Origin: Mycolicibacterium brumae
GTDB lineage: Bacteria > Actinomycetota > Actinomycetes > Mycobacteriales > Mycobacteriaceae
Direction: 5' to 3'
NCBI RefSeq assembly: GCF_025215495.1
Contig: NZ_CP104302.1
Coordinates: 2,046,001-2,110,000 of the forward strand
Length of the DNA: 64,000 nucleotides
The translations under genes and the position numbers were made by a program. This document shows positions 19,608-27,600 of the stretch, piece after piece; position 1 is the stretch's first letter, and each line of letters opens with the position of its first letter. The notes beneath the pieces are model-generated. The model worked only from the letters and a program-made list of their open reading frames with translations, was not told where the DNA came from and ran no database searches.

Positions 19608-20096
19608 TCAGCTCCCGTCGGCCTCATCGAGGCGACGCGCGACGTCCGCGGGAAATCCTCCGGTCGCGATCGGGCCCCAGCGGGTCGGCGTGACCCGGAT
19701 CAGCGACTTGTTCTGCAGGCGCATCGCCGCCCGGTAGTCGTCCCAGTCGGGGTGCTCGCCGGAGATGCTGCGGAAGTAGTCGACCAGGGCGTCCTCGGCC
19801 TCGGGCATGTCGAGCACCTCGGCGGCGCCGTCGACCTGCACGTATCCGTCATTCCATTCGTCGGACAGCACGCAGACGCTGACATCCGGATCGCGCTTGG
19901 CGTTCACGGCTTTCGCGCGTCCCGGATAGGTCGAGATGACGATCCGGCCCTGCTCGTCGACCCCGCCGCTGACCGGCGACAGCTGCGGCGACCCGTCGGC
20001 GCGCCGGGTCGACAGGATCGTCCGGTGCCGGGATCGGACGAAGGCGAGGAGTTCATCGAGGCTGGCGCGGTTGGCCGTGGCGATCATTCGAGGCAT
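19608..20096 (-). CDS. PPOX-class, probably F420-dependent, oxidoreductase
   Basis: This 162-residue split-barrel protein belongs to the pyridoxamine 5'-phosphate oxidase-like class. HRTILSTRRADGSPQLSPVSGGVDEQGRIVISTYPGRAKAVNAKRDP is the typical strand and cofactor-binding pattern of the F420-dependent mycobacterial branch (Rv1155/Rv2074 type). Family members reduce varied substrates using F420H2 or bind flavin; which one cannot be told here. ATG 20096 starts MPRMIATANRAS. It follows the 84-codon gene upstream by 9 bp on the same strand. Confidence 0.85.
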   Translation of the reverse strand: MPRMIATANRASLDELLAFVRSRHRTILSTRRADGSPQLSPVSGGVDEQGRIVISTYPGRAKAVNAKRDPDVSVCVLSDEWNDGYVQVDGAAEVLDMPEAEDALVDYFRSISGEHPDWDDYRAAMRLQNKSLIRVTPTRWGPIATGGFPADVARRLDEADGS

Positions 20097-20105
20097 GAAT
20101 CCAGC

Positions 20106-20360
20106 CTAGGTGTCGGCCTCATCGCCCGTGGTGACCGCGAGGCAGCTGTGGTGGATGGCCAATCGCCGATCGGCGGCTTCGGGGAGGGCGACGGTCAGTT
20201 CCGCGTAGATATTGGGTTCGTCGTCGACGATGACGACGTCGGCTTCATCCGGCGGCAGGTCGTAGTACACACCGGGGTCCGCGATGATCCGGGCGCGTCT
20301 GCCGCGCAGCCCGCTGTCGTCCCAGCGCACCGGCCGGAACCCCGCGGGAACGTCTGCCAT
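20106..20360 (-). CDS. Small hypothetical protein (84 aa)
   Basis: This 84-residue acidic protein (MADVPAGFRPVRWDDSGLRGR and so on) has no family I recognise, no signal peptide and no membrane segment. The phrases GVYYDLPPDEADVVIVDDEP and YAELTVALPEAADRR suggest a small alpha/beta fold. ATG 20360 lies 9 bp after the coaE stop and codon use matches its neighbours, so it is likely a real gene translated with coaE. It sits where longer mycobacterial CoaE proteins would continue their GrpB domain but does not resemble it. Confidence 0.55.
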   Translation of the reverse strand: MADVPAGFRPVRWDDSGLRGRRARIIADPGVYYDLPPDEADVVIVDDEPNIYAELTVALPEAADRRLAIHHSCLAVTTGDEADT

Positions 20361-20369
20361 GGGGCGTGA

Positions 20370-21293
20370 TCAGGAGGCGAGCAGCCGGACGTGGGTGGGC
20401 CGGCCGGGGTCGGCCGAAGCGTGCAGGCCTGGCACCACCCGCGGGTAGCCGACGGCCAGCAGGGGTTCGGCGACGGTGTCGATGGCGGCCGGGGAGCCCA
20501 CGTGCAGATCGATGTGGATGAGGTCCTCGGCGGCGCGCCCCGGGATGGTCGTCGGGCCGACGTGCTCGACCTTGCGGGCGTGCTGCCCGCAGGCCGCCCG
20601 CAGCCGGGCGATGATGCGGTCCGCCTGGGCCGGCCATTCCGGGTTCGGCGGGACGACGACGGGGTCGACGGTCGCCGCACGGCGTTCGGCGAGGTTGACG
20701 GCGAATGGCGCGACCCGGTCGAACCACAGCAGGCTGGCCTTCTCGGTGAGCTCGTCCGGGCTGCTGGAGTTGTCCAACCAGACGTCGGCGACGGCGCGGC
20801 GCTGCTCGTCGGTGGCCTGCGCGGCGATCCGGGCGCGCGCGTCCTGCTCGGTGAACCCGCGGTGGGTCATCAGCCGGGCGACCCGGTCCTCGACGTCCGC
20901 GTGCACCACGACGACCATCGGGAACAGGGGCGCCAGCCCGTTCTCGACCAGCAGCGGAATGTCCTCGACGACGACGCCGGCCGGGTTCGCGGTGGCGATC
21001 AGTTCGGCGCGGCGTTGCGCGATCAGCGGGTGCACGATCCCATTGAGGGTGCGGCGTTTGGTCTCGTCGGCGAAGGCCACCGCGGCCAACGCCGGCCGGT
21101 TCAGCGAACCGTCGGCGGCCAGGATGCCGTCGCCGAACGCCTCCACCAGGGCGAGCAGGCCCGGGGTGCCCGGCTCGACGACCTCGCGGGCGAGGAGGTC
21201 ACTGTCGATGACCAGCGCTCCGTAGGACGCGAACATCGACGACACCGTGGACTTGCCGGCGCCGATGCCTCCGGTCAAACCGATTCGCAGCAT
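20370..21293 (-). CDS. coaE: Dephospho-CoA kinase with truncated GrpB (UPF0157) domain
   Basis: This 307-residue protein catalyses the last step of CoA synthesis. The P-loop GLTGGIGAGKS is at residues 5-15, with DSDLLAREVV after it and VEDIPLLVENGL in the CoA-binding part; the kinase domain (1-200) looks complete. Mycobacterial CoaE is usually near 400 residues because a GrpB/UPF0157 domain follows. Here that domain starts (KVEHVGPTTIPG, DLIHIDLHV) but ends abruptly at HASADPGRPTHVRLLAS. It lacks its C-terminal part and apparently an internal segment after GYPR. The kinase should work; the GrpB part is probably a remnant. Confidence 0.9.
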   Translation of the reverse strand: MLRIGLTGGIGAGKSTVSSMFASYGALVIDSDLLAREVVEPGTPGLLALVEAFGDGILAADGSLNRPALAAVAFADETKRRTLNGIVHPLIAQRRAELIATANPAGVVVEDIPLLVENGLAPLFPMVVVVHADVEDRVARLMTHRGFTEQDARARIAAQATDEQRRAVADVWLDNSSSPDELTEKASLLWFDRVAPFAVNLAERRAATVDPVVVPPNPEWPAQADRIIARLRAACGQHARKVEHVGPTTIPGRAAEDLIHIDLHVGSPAAIDTVAEPLLAVGYPRVVPGLHASADPGRPTHVRLLAS

Positions 21294-21323
21294 TCCGACA
21301 GTCTGTCAGGCCGCTCCGATCGG

Positions 21324-22556
21324 TCAGCCGGTGACACCGGTGAGCTCGCTGGTCTCCTTGTCCAGGGTGGTCTCGGCGGTCACCGCGCCGTTGGCGAGGT
21401 CGACGGCCAGCAGCCGCCGCTCGGCGGGCGAGCTGATGTAGGCGGTCGAGCCCAGAATGTGCAGGGTGGGCATCGGGTCCTGCCAGTCCTCGGGTTCGGT
21501 CCACGCCTCGATCACCGGGTAGTGCGCGGTCTCCGCACCGGTGGCCGGATCGAAGACGTGCAGCGCGCCGTCGGCGCCCAACAGCACCGCCTCACCGGCC
21601 GGACCGCGGCCCAGCGAGCGGAAGCTGTAGGTGGAATGGATTGGCACGATGGAGATTTCGCCGGTGGCGGTGTCGGTCAGGGTGAAGCGCTCGGGGCGTT
21701 CGAGCTCCGCGTCGGGATCGACTTTGTAGTCGCCGAGCACCACCGGTGATTCGTCGCTGCCCGCCTGGTTGCCGATCCGGCCGTACGGGTCCGGGCTGGC
21801 GACCTTCTCAATGTTGTTGCCGCGCACGATGAGAATGCCGTTCTCGCAGCCGAAGGTGAGCACGCCGTCGGCCGCCGCGGCCTCGCCGTGCAGTCCGGGG
21901 CACTGGTCGTTGGATGCGACCGCATTGCCGGCGTTGTCCAAAATTTCGACGCCGGAACGGGATTCGTCGTCTCCGACGCTGACCACCACGGTGCCGTCGG
22001 CGCGGGCGACCGCGACGCCGTGGTGCGCGGTGGTGTTCACCCGGCGCTGCACGGCGCCGGTGGACAGGTCGCGCGGATCGACCACGTCGACCTGCCCGGT
22101 CCCGTCGCTGAAGAAGGTGAGCAGGCCGTCGTGCGCGACGACGTGCCCGGGCTTCTCGCCACCGAACCGGATGTCGGTCAGCTGCGGCTCCGCGGTGTAG
22201 TAGTGCCGGTGATCGCCGTGGGCTTCGGCCCAGGTGCCCATGTCCAGCACGGTGAATCCGTCGGATTGGGACACCAGCACGTGCCTGCCGTCCTGCGCGG
22301 AGTTCAGCCGCAGGTACCCGTCGACGGGGATGTCGGCGACCTGCTCGAGCTTCTTGGCGTCGAGCACCAGCACGCCGCCGTCATAGCTCAGCGCCAGCCG
22401 CGGGGTGCGGCTGCCCTGTTCCTGCGGCGCCGCCGGGGTGGCGGAGGCCGCGGTGGTCTCCTGCTCGGTTCGGGTGCTCTCGCCGCCGCAGCCGGCGAGG
22501 AGGGCGGTGACGGACAGCGCTGCCAACAGAGGTTTCACGGGGACCATGCCCGCCAT
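21324..22556 (-). CDS. aztD: Zinc metallochaperone AztD-like lipoprotein
   Basis: This 410-residue lipoprotein has a signal peptide ending in the lipobox LLAGC, then a Thr/Ala-rich linker and a beta-propeller-like domain (YDGGVLVLDAKKLEQV, VDVVDPRDLSTG, LHVFDPATGAE). The metal-site loop EAHGDHRHYYT near residue 115 and the overall pattern match AztD, which hands zinc to the AztC binding protein of an ABC importer. The aztABC genes are not in this window. I use ATG 22556; ATG 22547 and the nearby GTG are possible. A palindrome resembling a Zur site lies 14 bp upstream, so induction by zinc shortage is likely. Confidence 0.8.
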   Translation of the reverse strand: MAGMVPVKPLLAALSVTALLAGCGGESTRTEQETTAASATPAAPQEQGSRTPRLALSYDGGVLVLDAKKLEQVADIPVDGYLRLNSAQDGRHVLVSQSDGFTVLDMGTWAEAHGDHRHYYTAEPQLTDIRFGGEKPGHVVAHDGLLTFFSDGTGQVDVVDPRDLSTGAVQRRVNTTAHHGVAVARADGTVVVSVGDDESRSGVEILDNAGNAVASNDQCPGLHGEAAAADGVLTFGCENGILIVRGNNIEKVASPDPYGRIGNQAGSDESPVVLGDYKVDPDAELERPERFTLTDTATGEISIVPIHSTYSFRSLGRGPAGEAVLLGADGALHVFDPATGAETAHYPVIEAWTEPEDWQDPMPTLHILGSTAYISSPAERRLLAVDLANGAVTAETTLDKETSELTGVTG

Positions 22557-22569
22557 TTCAATCGGCAAC

Positions 22570-22582
22570 GACAATCATTGTC
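22570..22582 (-). promoter_or_regulatory. Putative Zur box before aztD
   Basis: GACAATCATTGTC is a perfect palindrome around one central base, flanked by AT-rich sequence, ending 14 bp before ATG 22556. It resembles the AT-rich palindromes bound by actinobacterial Zur. A zinc chaperone gene is exactly the kind of gene Zur represses. The assignment rests on this pairing and is not tested. Confidence 0.6.
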
Positions 22583-22620
22583 AATTAGCGATGGATGCAT
22601 GTGACTCCCTGACAAGACAA

Positions 22621-22650
22621 AACTCCCCGGCCCATGCGGGCCGGGGAGTT
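22621..22650 (-). terminator. Strong intrinsic terminator of rpsA
   Basis: AACTCCCCGGCCC and GGGCCGGGGAGTT form a perfect 13-bp stem with a 4-nt loop, 23 bp after the rpsA stop. On the minus strand it is followed by TTGTCTTGTC, a T-rich run. It also separates rpsA from the Zur-like site and promoter of aztD. Confidence 0.9.
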
Positions 22651-22672
22651 CTGTTGCTCGGCGCGGAAGCCG

Positions 22673-24109
22673 CTACGCGTTGCCGGCGAGCTTCTCGCGC
22701 AGCGCGGCCAGCTGGGCGTCGCTGGCCAGCGACCCGCCAGCGGGCTCGTCGCTCTGGCTGCTGCTCGAGGTCGGCCGCGCGGCCTCCTCGGCCTCGGCCG
22801 CGGCGAACTTCTCCATCTGCGCGGTGTGCATCTTGTGCCGACGCTCGGCCTCGGCGTACCGGGCCTCCCATTCGGTGCGCTGCTTGTCGAAGCCTTCGAG
22901 CCATTCGTTGGTCTCGGCGTCGAAGCCCTCCGGGAAGATGTAGTTCCCGGCGTCGTCGTAGCTGTCGGCCATGCCGTACTTCGACGGGTCGAACTCCTCG
23001 GTGTAGTCCTCGTTGGCCTGCTTGAGGCTCAGCGAGATCCGGCGGCGATCCAGGTCGATGTCGATGACCTTGACCATCGCGTCGTCGCCGACGGCGACAA
23101 CCTGGTCCGGGACCTCCACGTGACGCTCGGCCAGCTCGGAGATGTGCACCAGGCCCTCGATGCCTTCCTCGACGCGGACGAACGCGCCGAACGGCACCAG
23201 CTTGGTGACCTTGCCCGGCACGATCTGGCCGATGGCGTGGGTGCGGGCGAAGTGCCGCCACGGATCTTCCTGAGTCGCCTTGAGCGACAGCGAAACCCGC
23301 TCGCGGTCCATGTCCACGTCGAGCACCTCGACGGTGACCTCGTCGCCGACGGCGACGACCTCGGACGGGTGATCGATGTGCTTCCAGGACAGCTCGGAGA
23401 CGTGCACCAGGCCGTCGACGCCGCCGAGATCGACGAACGCGCCGAAGTTGACGATCGAGGACACGACACCCTTGCGGATGGCGCCCTTGGTGAGCTGGTT
23501 GAGGAACTCGCTGCGCACCTCGGACTGGGTCTGCTCCAGCCAGGCGCGGCGGCTCAGCACCACATTGTTGCGGTTCTTGTCGAGCTCGATGATCTTGGCC
23601 TCGATCTCCTTGCCGATGTACGGCTGCAGATCGCGGACGCGACGCATCTCGACCAGGGACGCGGGCAGGAAGCCGCGCAGGCCGATGTCGAGGATCAGGC
23701 CGCCCTTGACGACCTCGATGACGGTGCCCTTGACGGCCTCGTCCTTTTCCTTGAGCTCTTCGATGGTGCCCCAGGCCCGCTCGTACTGAGCGCGCTTCTT
23801 GGACAGGATCAGGCGGCCTTCCTTGTCCTCCTTGGTGAGGACCAGCGCTTCCACCTCGTCACCGACGGACACCACCTCGTGGGGGTCGACGTCGTGCTTG
23901 ATGGACAGTTCGCGGGAAGGGATTACGCCTTCGGTCTTGTAGCCGATGTCGAGCAGGACCTCGTCGCGGTCAACCTTGACGATGGTGCCTTCGACGATGT
24001 CGCCATCGTTGAAGTACTTGATGGTCTTGTCGATGGCGGCGAGAAAATCCTCGGCCGAGCCGATGTCGTTGACGGCTACTTGCGGCGAGGTGACGGAGGG
24101 GCTTGGCAT
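22673..24109 (-). CDS. rpsA: 30S ribosomal protein S1
   Basis: This 478-residue S1 has four S1 RNA-binding repeats: about residues 33-105 (GDIVEGTIVKVDRDEVLLDIGYK), 120-185, 205-275 (GVVSSIVNFGAFVDLGGVDGLVHVSELS) and 290-360 (GKVTKLVPFGAFVRVEEGIEGLVHISEL). A long charged C-terminal tail follows, as in other mycobacteria. It helps the ribosome hold mRNA during initiation. ATG 24109 gives MPSPSVTSPQVA, the usual mycobacterial N-terminus. The gene stands alone, has its own terminator and is divergent from the lipase-like gene at 24390 across a 280-bp control region. Confidence 0.97.
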   Translation of the reverse strand: MPSPSVTSPQVAVNDIGSAEDFLAAIDKTIKYFNDGDIVEGTIVKVDRDEVLLDIGYKTEGVIPSRELSIKHDVDPHEVVSVGDEVEALVLTKEDKEGRLILSKKRAQYERAWGTIEELKEKDEAVKGTVIEVVKGGLILDIGLRGFLPASLVEMRRVRDLQPYIGKEIEAKIIELDKNRNNVVLSRRAWLEQTQSEVRSEFLNQLTKGAIRKGVVSSIVNFGAFVDLGGVDGLVHVSELSWKHIDHPSEVVAVGDEVTVEVLDVDMDRERVSLSLKATQEDPWRHFARTHAIGQIVPGKVTKLVPFGAFVRVEEGIEGLVHISELAERHVEVPDQVVAVGDDAMVKVIDIDLDRRRISLSLKQANEDYTEEFDPSKYGMADSYDDAGNYIFPEGFDAETNEWLEGFDKQRTEWEARYAEAERRHKMHTAQMEKFAAAEAEEAARPTSSSSQSDEPAGGSLASDAQLAALREKLAGNA

Positions 24110-24268
24110 GTGGTGGGTTGCTCCGGACAGGTTTAATCGTAGGGACAGGATCGTTATTGGTGTGCGCGCACGCGGAAACCACGCGTGAGCACCCTGTGAG
24201 CCTACTCGACATGCCACACGCTGAACAAACTCACCCGCCGGCGGGGGTCCCATTCAGGGACGGCAACC

Positions 24269-24336
24269 TACGGATCCGTAACTCGATGACCTACGAATCC
24301 GTAAGTTGACACGCGTTAAATCCCGGTTCGTAATCT
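24269..24336 (+). promoter_or_regulatory. Paired palindromes and promoter between rpsA and the lipase gene
   Basis: TACGGATCCGTA (24269-24280, perfect) and TACGAATCCGTA (24292-24303, one mismatch) are two copies of a 12-bp palindrome spaced 23 bp apart, about two helical turns. TTGACA follows at 24306-24311 and TAATCT at 24331-24336, a fair promoter for the gene at 24390. This 280-bp gap (24110-24389) holds no ORF that I trust; besides these sites it must carry the rpsA promoter and leader. Confidence 0.5.
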
Positions 24337-24389
24337 TCGCGTGATCGCCATCACTGTGGTGGCGCGCACTCCCCAGCCCGGAGGTTCCC

Positions 24390-25472
24390 GTGAGAAAACT
24401 GTTCGCGGTCTTCGCCGCCCTGATGGCGGTCGTCCTCGGCGCCGCGTTGGCACCGACGACCGTCGGGCCGACGGCACTGGCGCAAGCCCAGTCCGCGCTG
24501 CCGGGCGTGGACTTCGGCGGGCTGCGGAACGTCACGGTCGAGTGGGGCGAGGTGGTGCTGACCTCCGGCGAAGTGGAGAACCCCCAGCTCAGTCCTGACG
24601 GCAGTGAACTCGACCCGGATCGCGAGAAGGTCCCGGTGATCATCGTGCATGGCACCTGGAGCAATGTCGGCGAGGTGGCGAAGCTCGAAGAGAGCCTCAG
24701 GGCCAGGGGTTTCACGGTCTACAGCTACAACTACGGCAGAGACTTCAGCCTGGTCGGCCTGCTCGGACCGGAAATGGGCGGCATGGCCGACATCGAGGAA
24801 TCGACGCAAACTCTTGCCGACAAGATCGCGGAGGTGAGGCGGCTTGAGCAGGCGGCAGGCCGCGATCCCTCCCGGGTCGACCTGGTCGGCCACTCACAGG
24901 GCGGCCTGATCATCAAGAACTACCTGAACGAGACTCAGAACGACGGACGCGTCGTCACGGGCCTGGAATCGGTGTTCGGCAAAAAGAACGTCGCCTACGT
25001 CACCTCCGGCACCATGTTCCTCGACGCAATCGACCTGCTCCCGAATCCGTTGCGCCCCGCCGCCCGCTGGGCGTTCGACCGGGTTGTCGACGTCGTGCTC
25101 GGCGTCGCGCCGCGCCAGCAGCTGGAGGGCGGCGATTTCATCAACGCCCTTGAACAAGACCCCGGACACGGTCAAGGGCGTGGACTATCTGGTGATCGGC
25201 GCCAAGGACGACGAGTACGTCACGCCGTACCGGAAGACGTTCCTCAACGCCGTGCTGGGCGCCCGCGTCCACAACATTGAGGTGCACAGCCTGCAGGGCT
25301 CCGACGACACGAACCGGGGCGCGAAGGATGAGGTGCTTCACGACGACCTGCATTCCCTTGGCTACATCAACGACTACGTCGCCGGATTCCTCGGCAAGAA
25401 GGGCTGGACCCCGCCGGCGCCCAGAATGGATCCAATGATTCCGACGGCCCCGGCGGGTCCGAGAACAACTGA
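24390..25472 (+). pseudogene. Secreted lipase/esterase (alpha/beta hydrolase), frameshifted
   Basis: This encodes a secreted class-2-lipase-like hydrolase: a signal peptide (RKLFAVFAALMAVVLGAALA), the oxyanion strand VPVIIVHGTWSN, and the nucleophile elbow VGHSQGG. The first frame then breaks at about 25148-25151 (CCCTTGAAC), where an extra base appears, and runs to a stop at 25280. In the +1 frame the protein continues sensibly (NKTPDTVKGVDYLVIGAKDDEYVTP with the Asp, and DEVLHDDLHSLGYIN with the His). A natural-looking end in the original frame (NGSNDSDGPGGSENN, TGA 25470-25472) implies a second indel near 25425. It is either a decayed gene or a sequencing error; as written the catalytic Asp and His are lost. 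Confidence 0.75.
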
Positions 25473-25557
25473 TCCCTCTTCCCGACGCCCCGGCTCCTAC
25501 GTGCGCTGGGGCGTCGTCGTCGGGTCCTGGAGTTGGCTGAGTGGGACCGGTTCAGGG

Positions 25558-26460
25558 CTAGTCCGCTGCCTCGACGGCCGCGGCACGCCTCGCGGCGGAC
25601 TCCGCCGCGTCGGCCTGAAGGCTCTCCGCGAGCACGCCCCGCATCTGCGCGCCGCGCGCCCGATGCCGTCCCCTGCCGGTGACCGCCCTGATGTCGCGCA
25701 GTGTCTCGTCCCAGCCGTACAGGACATCGTCATACGTCAGGCGGAAAGTGATCCACCCGGCGACCACCGCCTTGCGATCGCGAGCGCGATCCCGCTGGTA
25801 GGCAGCCAAGTCGGTGTGGTGCTGCACGCTGTCGCACTCGATCAGCAAGGCGCCGACCCGCAGGTCCACGTGACCGACGCCCGGGACGCTCGGCTGCGAA
25901 ATCACGTGGTATCCCAATGCCTTGAGCCGCACCCGCGCAATGCTCTCGGTACCGGACTGAGACGACGGGTCGGTCATCGCGAGCAGTTTCTTCAATCGGG
26001 AATCCCCCGGGTGTCCCAGCGTCTTCAAGAACTCCGCTGCGTCGATGCCGACCGAACTGAGGTGACTGTCGCAGCTGGCCACCCAGTCTTCAGCGGTCAT
26101 GCACCGAGCCGCGCACGCCAGTGCGAGCGTGACCGGATCGACCGGCCCGGTCACCGGATAAGGGCCGCCGATCGCAGAGCAGGACAGCCCCCGCCCGCGG
26201 CTCCGACGTGTGCGACGGATATGAGTCTCGGCGTATCCCGGCGGCACCCACAGCCCGTGCCAGCGCATCGCCGAGACGCAGGCGAGCGCGCCTCCCGCCT
26301 TCACCGCGGCGGCGGCTTCCGGATCGTGGGTGCGGATCGCGAACCAACCGTGTCGCAACCGGATCAAATCACCGGAGGCGACACCGCGCCGCAAGCCGGG
26401 GATGTCGTAGCCGCGCTCGCGAAGCTGCGCATGGGAGTAGATACCTGGATCTCGGGTCAT
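25558..26460 (-). CDS. AbiEi-type winged helix plus DUF559 (Vsr-like nuclease fold) protein
   Basis: This 300-residue two-domain protein has an AbiEi antitoxin-like winged helix at the N-terminus (IYSHAQLRERGYDIPGLRRGVASGDLIRLRHGWFA, residues 7-41). The C-terminus is a DUF559 domain with the PD-(D/E)xK-like core of Vsr repair nucleases: ESIARVRLKALGY, VDLRVGALLIECDS and the following QHHTD. The architecture is common in actinobacteria and its role is unproven; phage defence or DNA repair have been suggested from the domains. No AbiEii-type toxin lies beside it. ATG 26460 is the start. It converges with the lipase gene. Confidence 0.82.
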   Translation of the reverse strand: MTRDPGIYSHAQLRERGYDIPGLRRGVASGDLIRLRHGWFAIRTHDPEAAAAVKAGGALACVSAMRWHGLWVPPGYAETHIRRTRRSRGRGLSCSAIGGPYPVTGPVDPVTLALACAARCMTAEDWVASCDSHLSSVGIDAAEFLKTLGHPGDSRLKKLLAMTDPSSQSGTESIARVRLKALGYHVISQPSVPGVGHVDLRVGALLIECDSVQHHTDLAAYQRDRARDRKAVVAGWITFRLTYDDVLYGWDETLRDIRAVTGRGRHRARGAQMRGVLAESLQADAAESAARRAAAVEAAD

Positions 26461-26539
26461 GCGGATGTAGACCCATACCGATGGTCATCCGGTTCCATGG
26501 CATGCCGGGCGAACCGTGATCGTCAAATTGTGCGCGAAA

Positions 26540-26579
26540 TTGCCTAGGCAAATGGCTATTTGCCGGAGGCGCCCGCCAT
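26540..26579 (-). promoter_or_regulatory. Palindromes upstream of the AbiEi-DUF559 gene
   Basis: TTGCCTAGGCAA (26540-26551) is a perfect 12-bp palindrome about 80 bp before the ATG at 26460. Overlapping it, AAATGGC (from 26550) pairs with a downstream GCCATTT across some 17 bases. The 147-bp gap is AT-richer than its surroundings. An operator for the neighbouring winged-helix protein is possible, but nothing more than symmetry supports it. Confidence 0.3.
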
Positions 26580-26607
26580 TTGGCGCACGTTTTGACGCAG
26601 AACCGGT

Positions 26608-27579
26608 TCAGCGTCTTGCCGCCCGGCGGCCCAACGAGTCCGACACCAGGCCGCCCGGCATCACCCACTGCTCCGGTTCGCGCGCGATGAACTCCGTCAT
26701 CGCGTCGGCAATCTGCTGCGACAGCTCCTGCACGGCGGCGGGTGAATCAGCCCCGAAATCAGGATCGGCGCCCGCGGGTGACGAGGCAACCGGGATAACC
26801 CGCCCGAGAACCGGCTCCCGGCGATGGGCGGCTTGAAACACCGCCGCCGGCACCAGCGGCGCCCCGGTGCGCAACGCCAACAGCGCCGGGCCCGCCCCGA
26901 CCGACCGGACCGCGCCGCCCAGCTCGACCGGCACCCCGGCGCCGCCGCCCTCGCGGGCCCGGAAGTAGTCGCCGGCCACCGCCACCACCCTCCCGCGCCC
27001 AAGCGCGTCGGCCATCGCGGCGGTGATGCTGCTCCCCCGCTCCCGCGCGACGACCACCAGCTCGATTCCGGCCTTGGCGGCACCGCGCTCCATCACCCAC
27101 TGCATGGGCGCCGCCTGCCGGTTCGCGACGATGGTCGTCGGGAACCCGTTCAGCGCGAGCACCACCGGCAGCGACGCGTAGGAACCCAGGTGCGGGAAAA
27201 CCACGATGGCGCCGTGCCCGGGCGCCAACGCCACGGCCAGCGGGGACGGGTCGACGATCCGGAACCGCCGCCGGGCCCGCTCCGGCGACGCGGTCAGGAA
27301 CCACAGCGCGTCGTTGGCGTTGCGGACCAGCGCGCGGTACATCGAGCGCACCGGCCGCCACTTGCGCAGCGACCGCTGGGCCGTCGGGTCGACGTTGTCC
27401 CGGAAATCCTGCAGCACCGCGGAGTGCAGCGCGTGACCCCTCCAATAGACCAGCCGCGCCATCACCACCGTCAGCAGGTCGGAGAGCCGGGCCGGCAGCG
27501 CCGCGAGCAGACCGGAGACGAACAGCACCCCGTGCCGCAGCGGCGCGGGGATGCGGGCCGGACGCTCGGGCTCGGTCAT
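26608..27579 (-). CDS. LpxL/HtrB-family lysophospholipid acyltransferase
   Basis: This 323-residue membrane-associated acyltransferase of the LpxL/HtrB/PatA family transfers acyl chains to lipid or glycolipid acceptors. An N-terminal hydrophobic stretch (HGVLFVSGLLAALPARLSDLL) anchors it. The active-site block is VVFPHLGSYASLP: His is present, but position His+5 of the HX4(D/E) motif is Ala instead of an acid. VVAVAGDYFRAREGGG and PLVPAAVFQAAHRREPVLGRVIP are the later conserved blocks. Activity is therefore uncertain. It lies 21 bp after the thioesterase gene on the same strand. Confidence 0.8.
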   Translation of the reverse strand: MTEPERPARIPAPLRHGVLFVSGLLAALPARLSDLLTVVMARLVYWRGHALHSAVLQDFRDNVDPTAQRSLRKWRPVRSMYRALVRNANDALWFLTASPERARRRFRIVDPSPLAVALAPGHGAIVVFPHLGSYASLPVVLALNGFPTTIVANRQAAPMQWVMERGAAKAGIELVVVARERGSSITAAMADALGRGRVVAVAGDYFRAREGGGAGVPVELGGAVRSVGAGPALLALRTGAPLVPAAVFQAAHRREPVLGRVIPVASSPAGADPDFGADSPAAVQELSQQIADAMTEFIAREPEQWVMPGGLVSDSLGRRAARR

Positions 27580-27600
27580 CAGCCCAGCCTAGGGCCGGGT

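Noticed and set aside
25473..26547. Extension of the lipase +1 frame through the AbiEi-DUF559 region
   Set aside because: It is antisense to a well-supported gene and loses all resemblance to a hydrolase after the loop near 25440.
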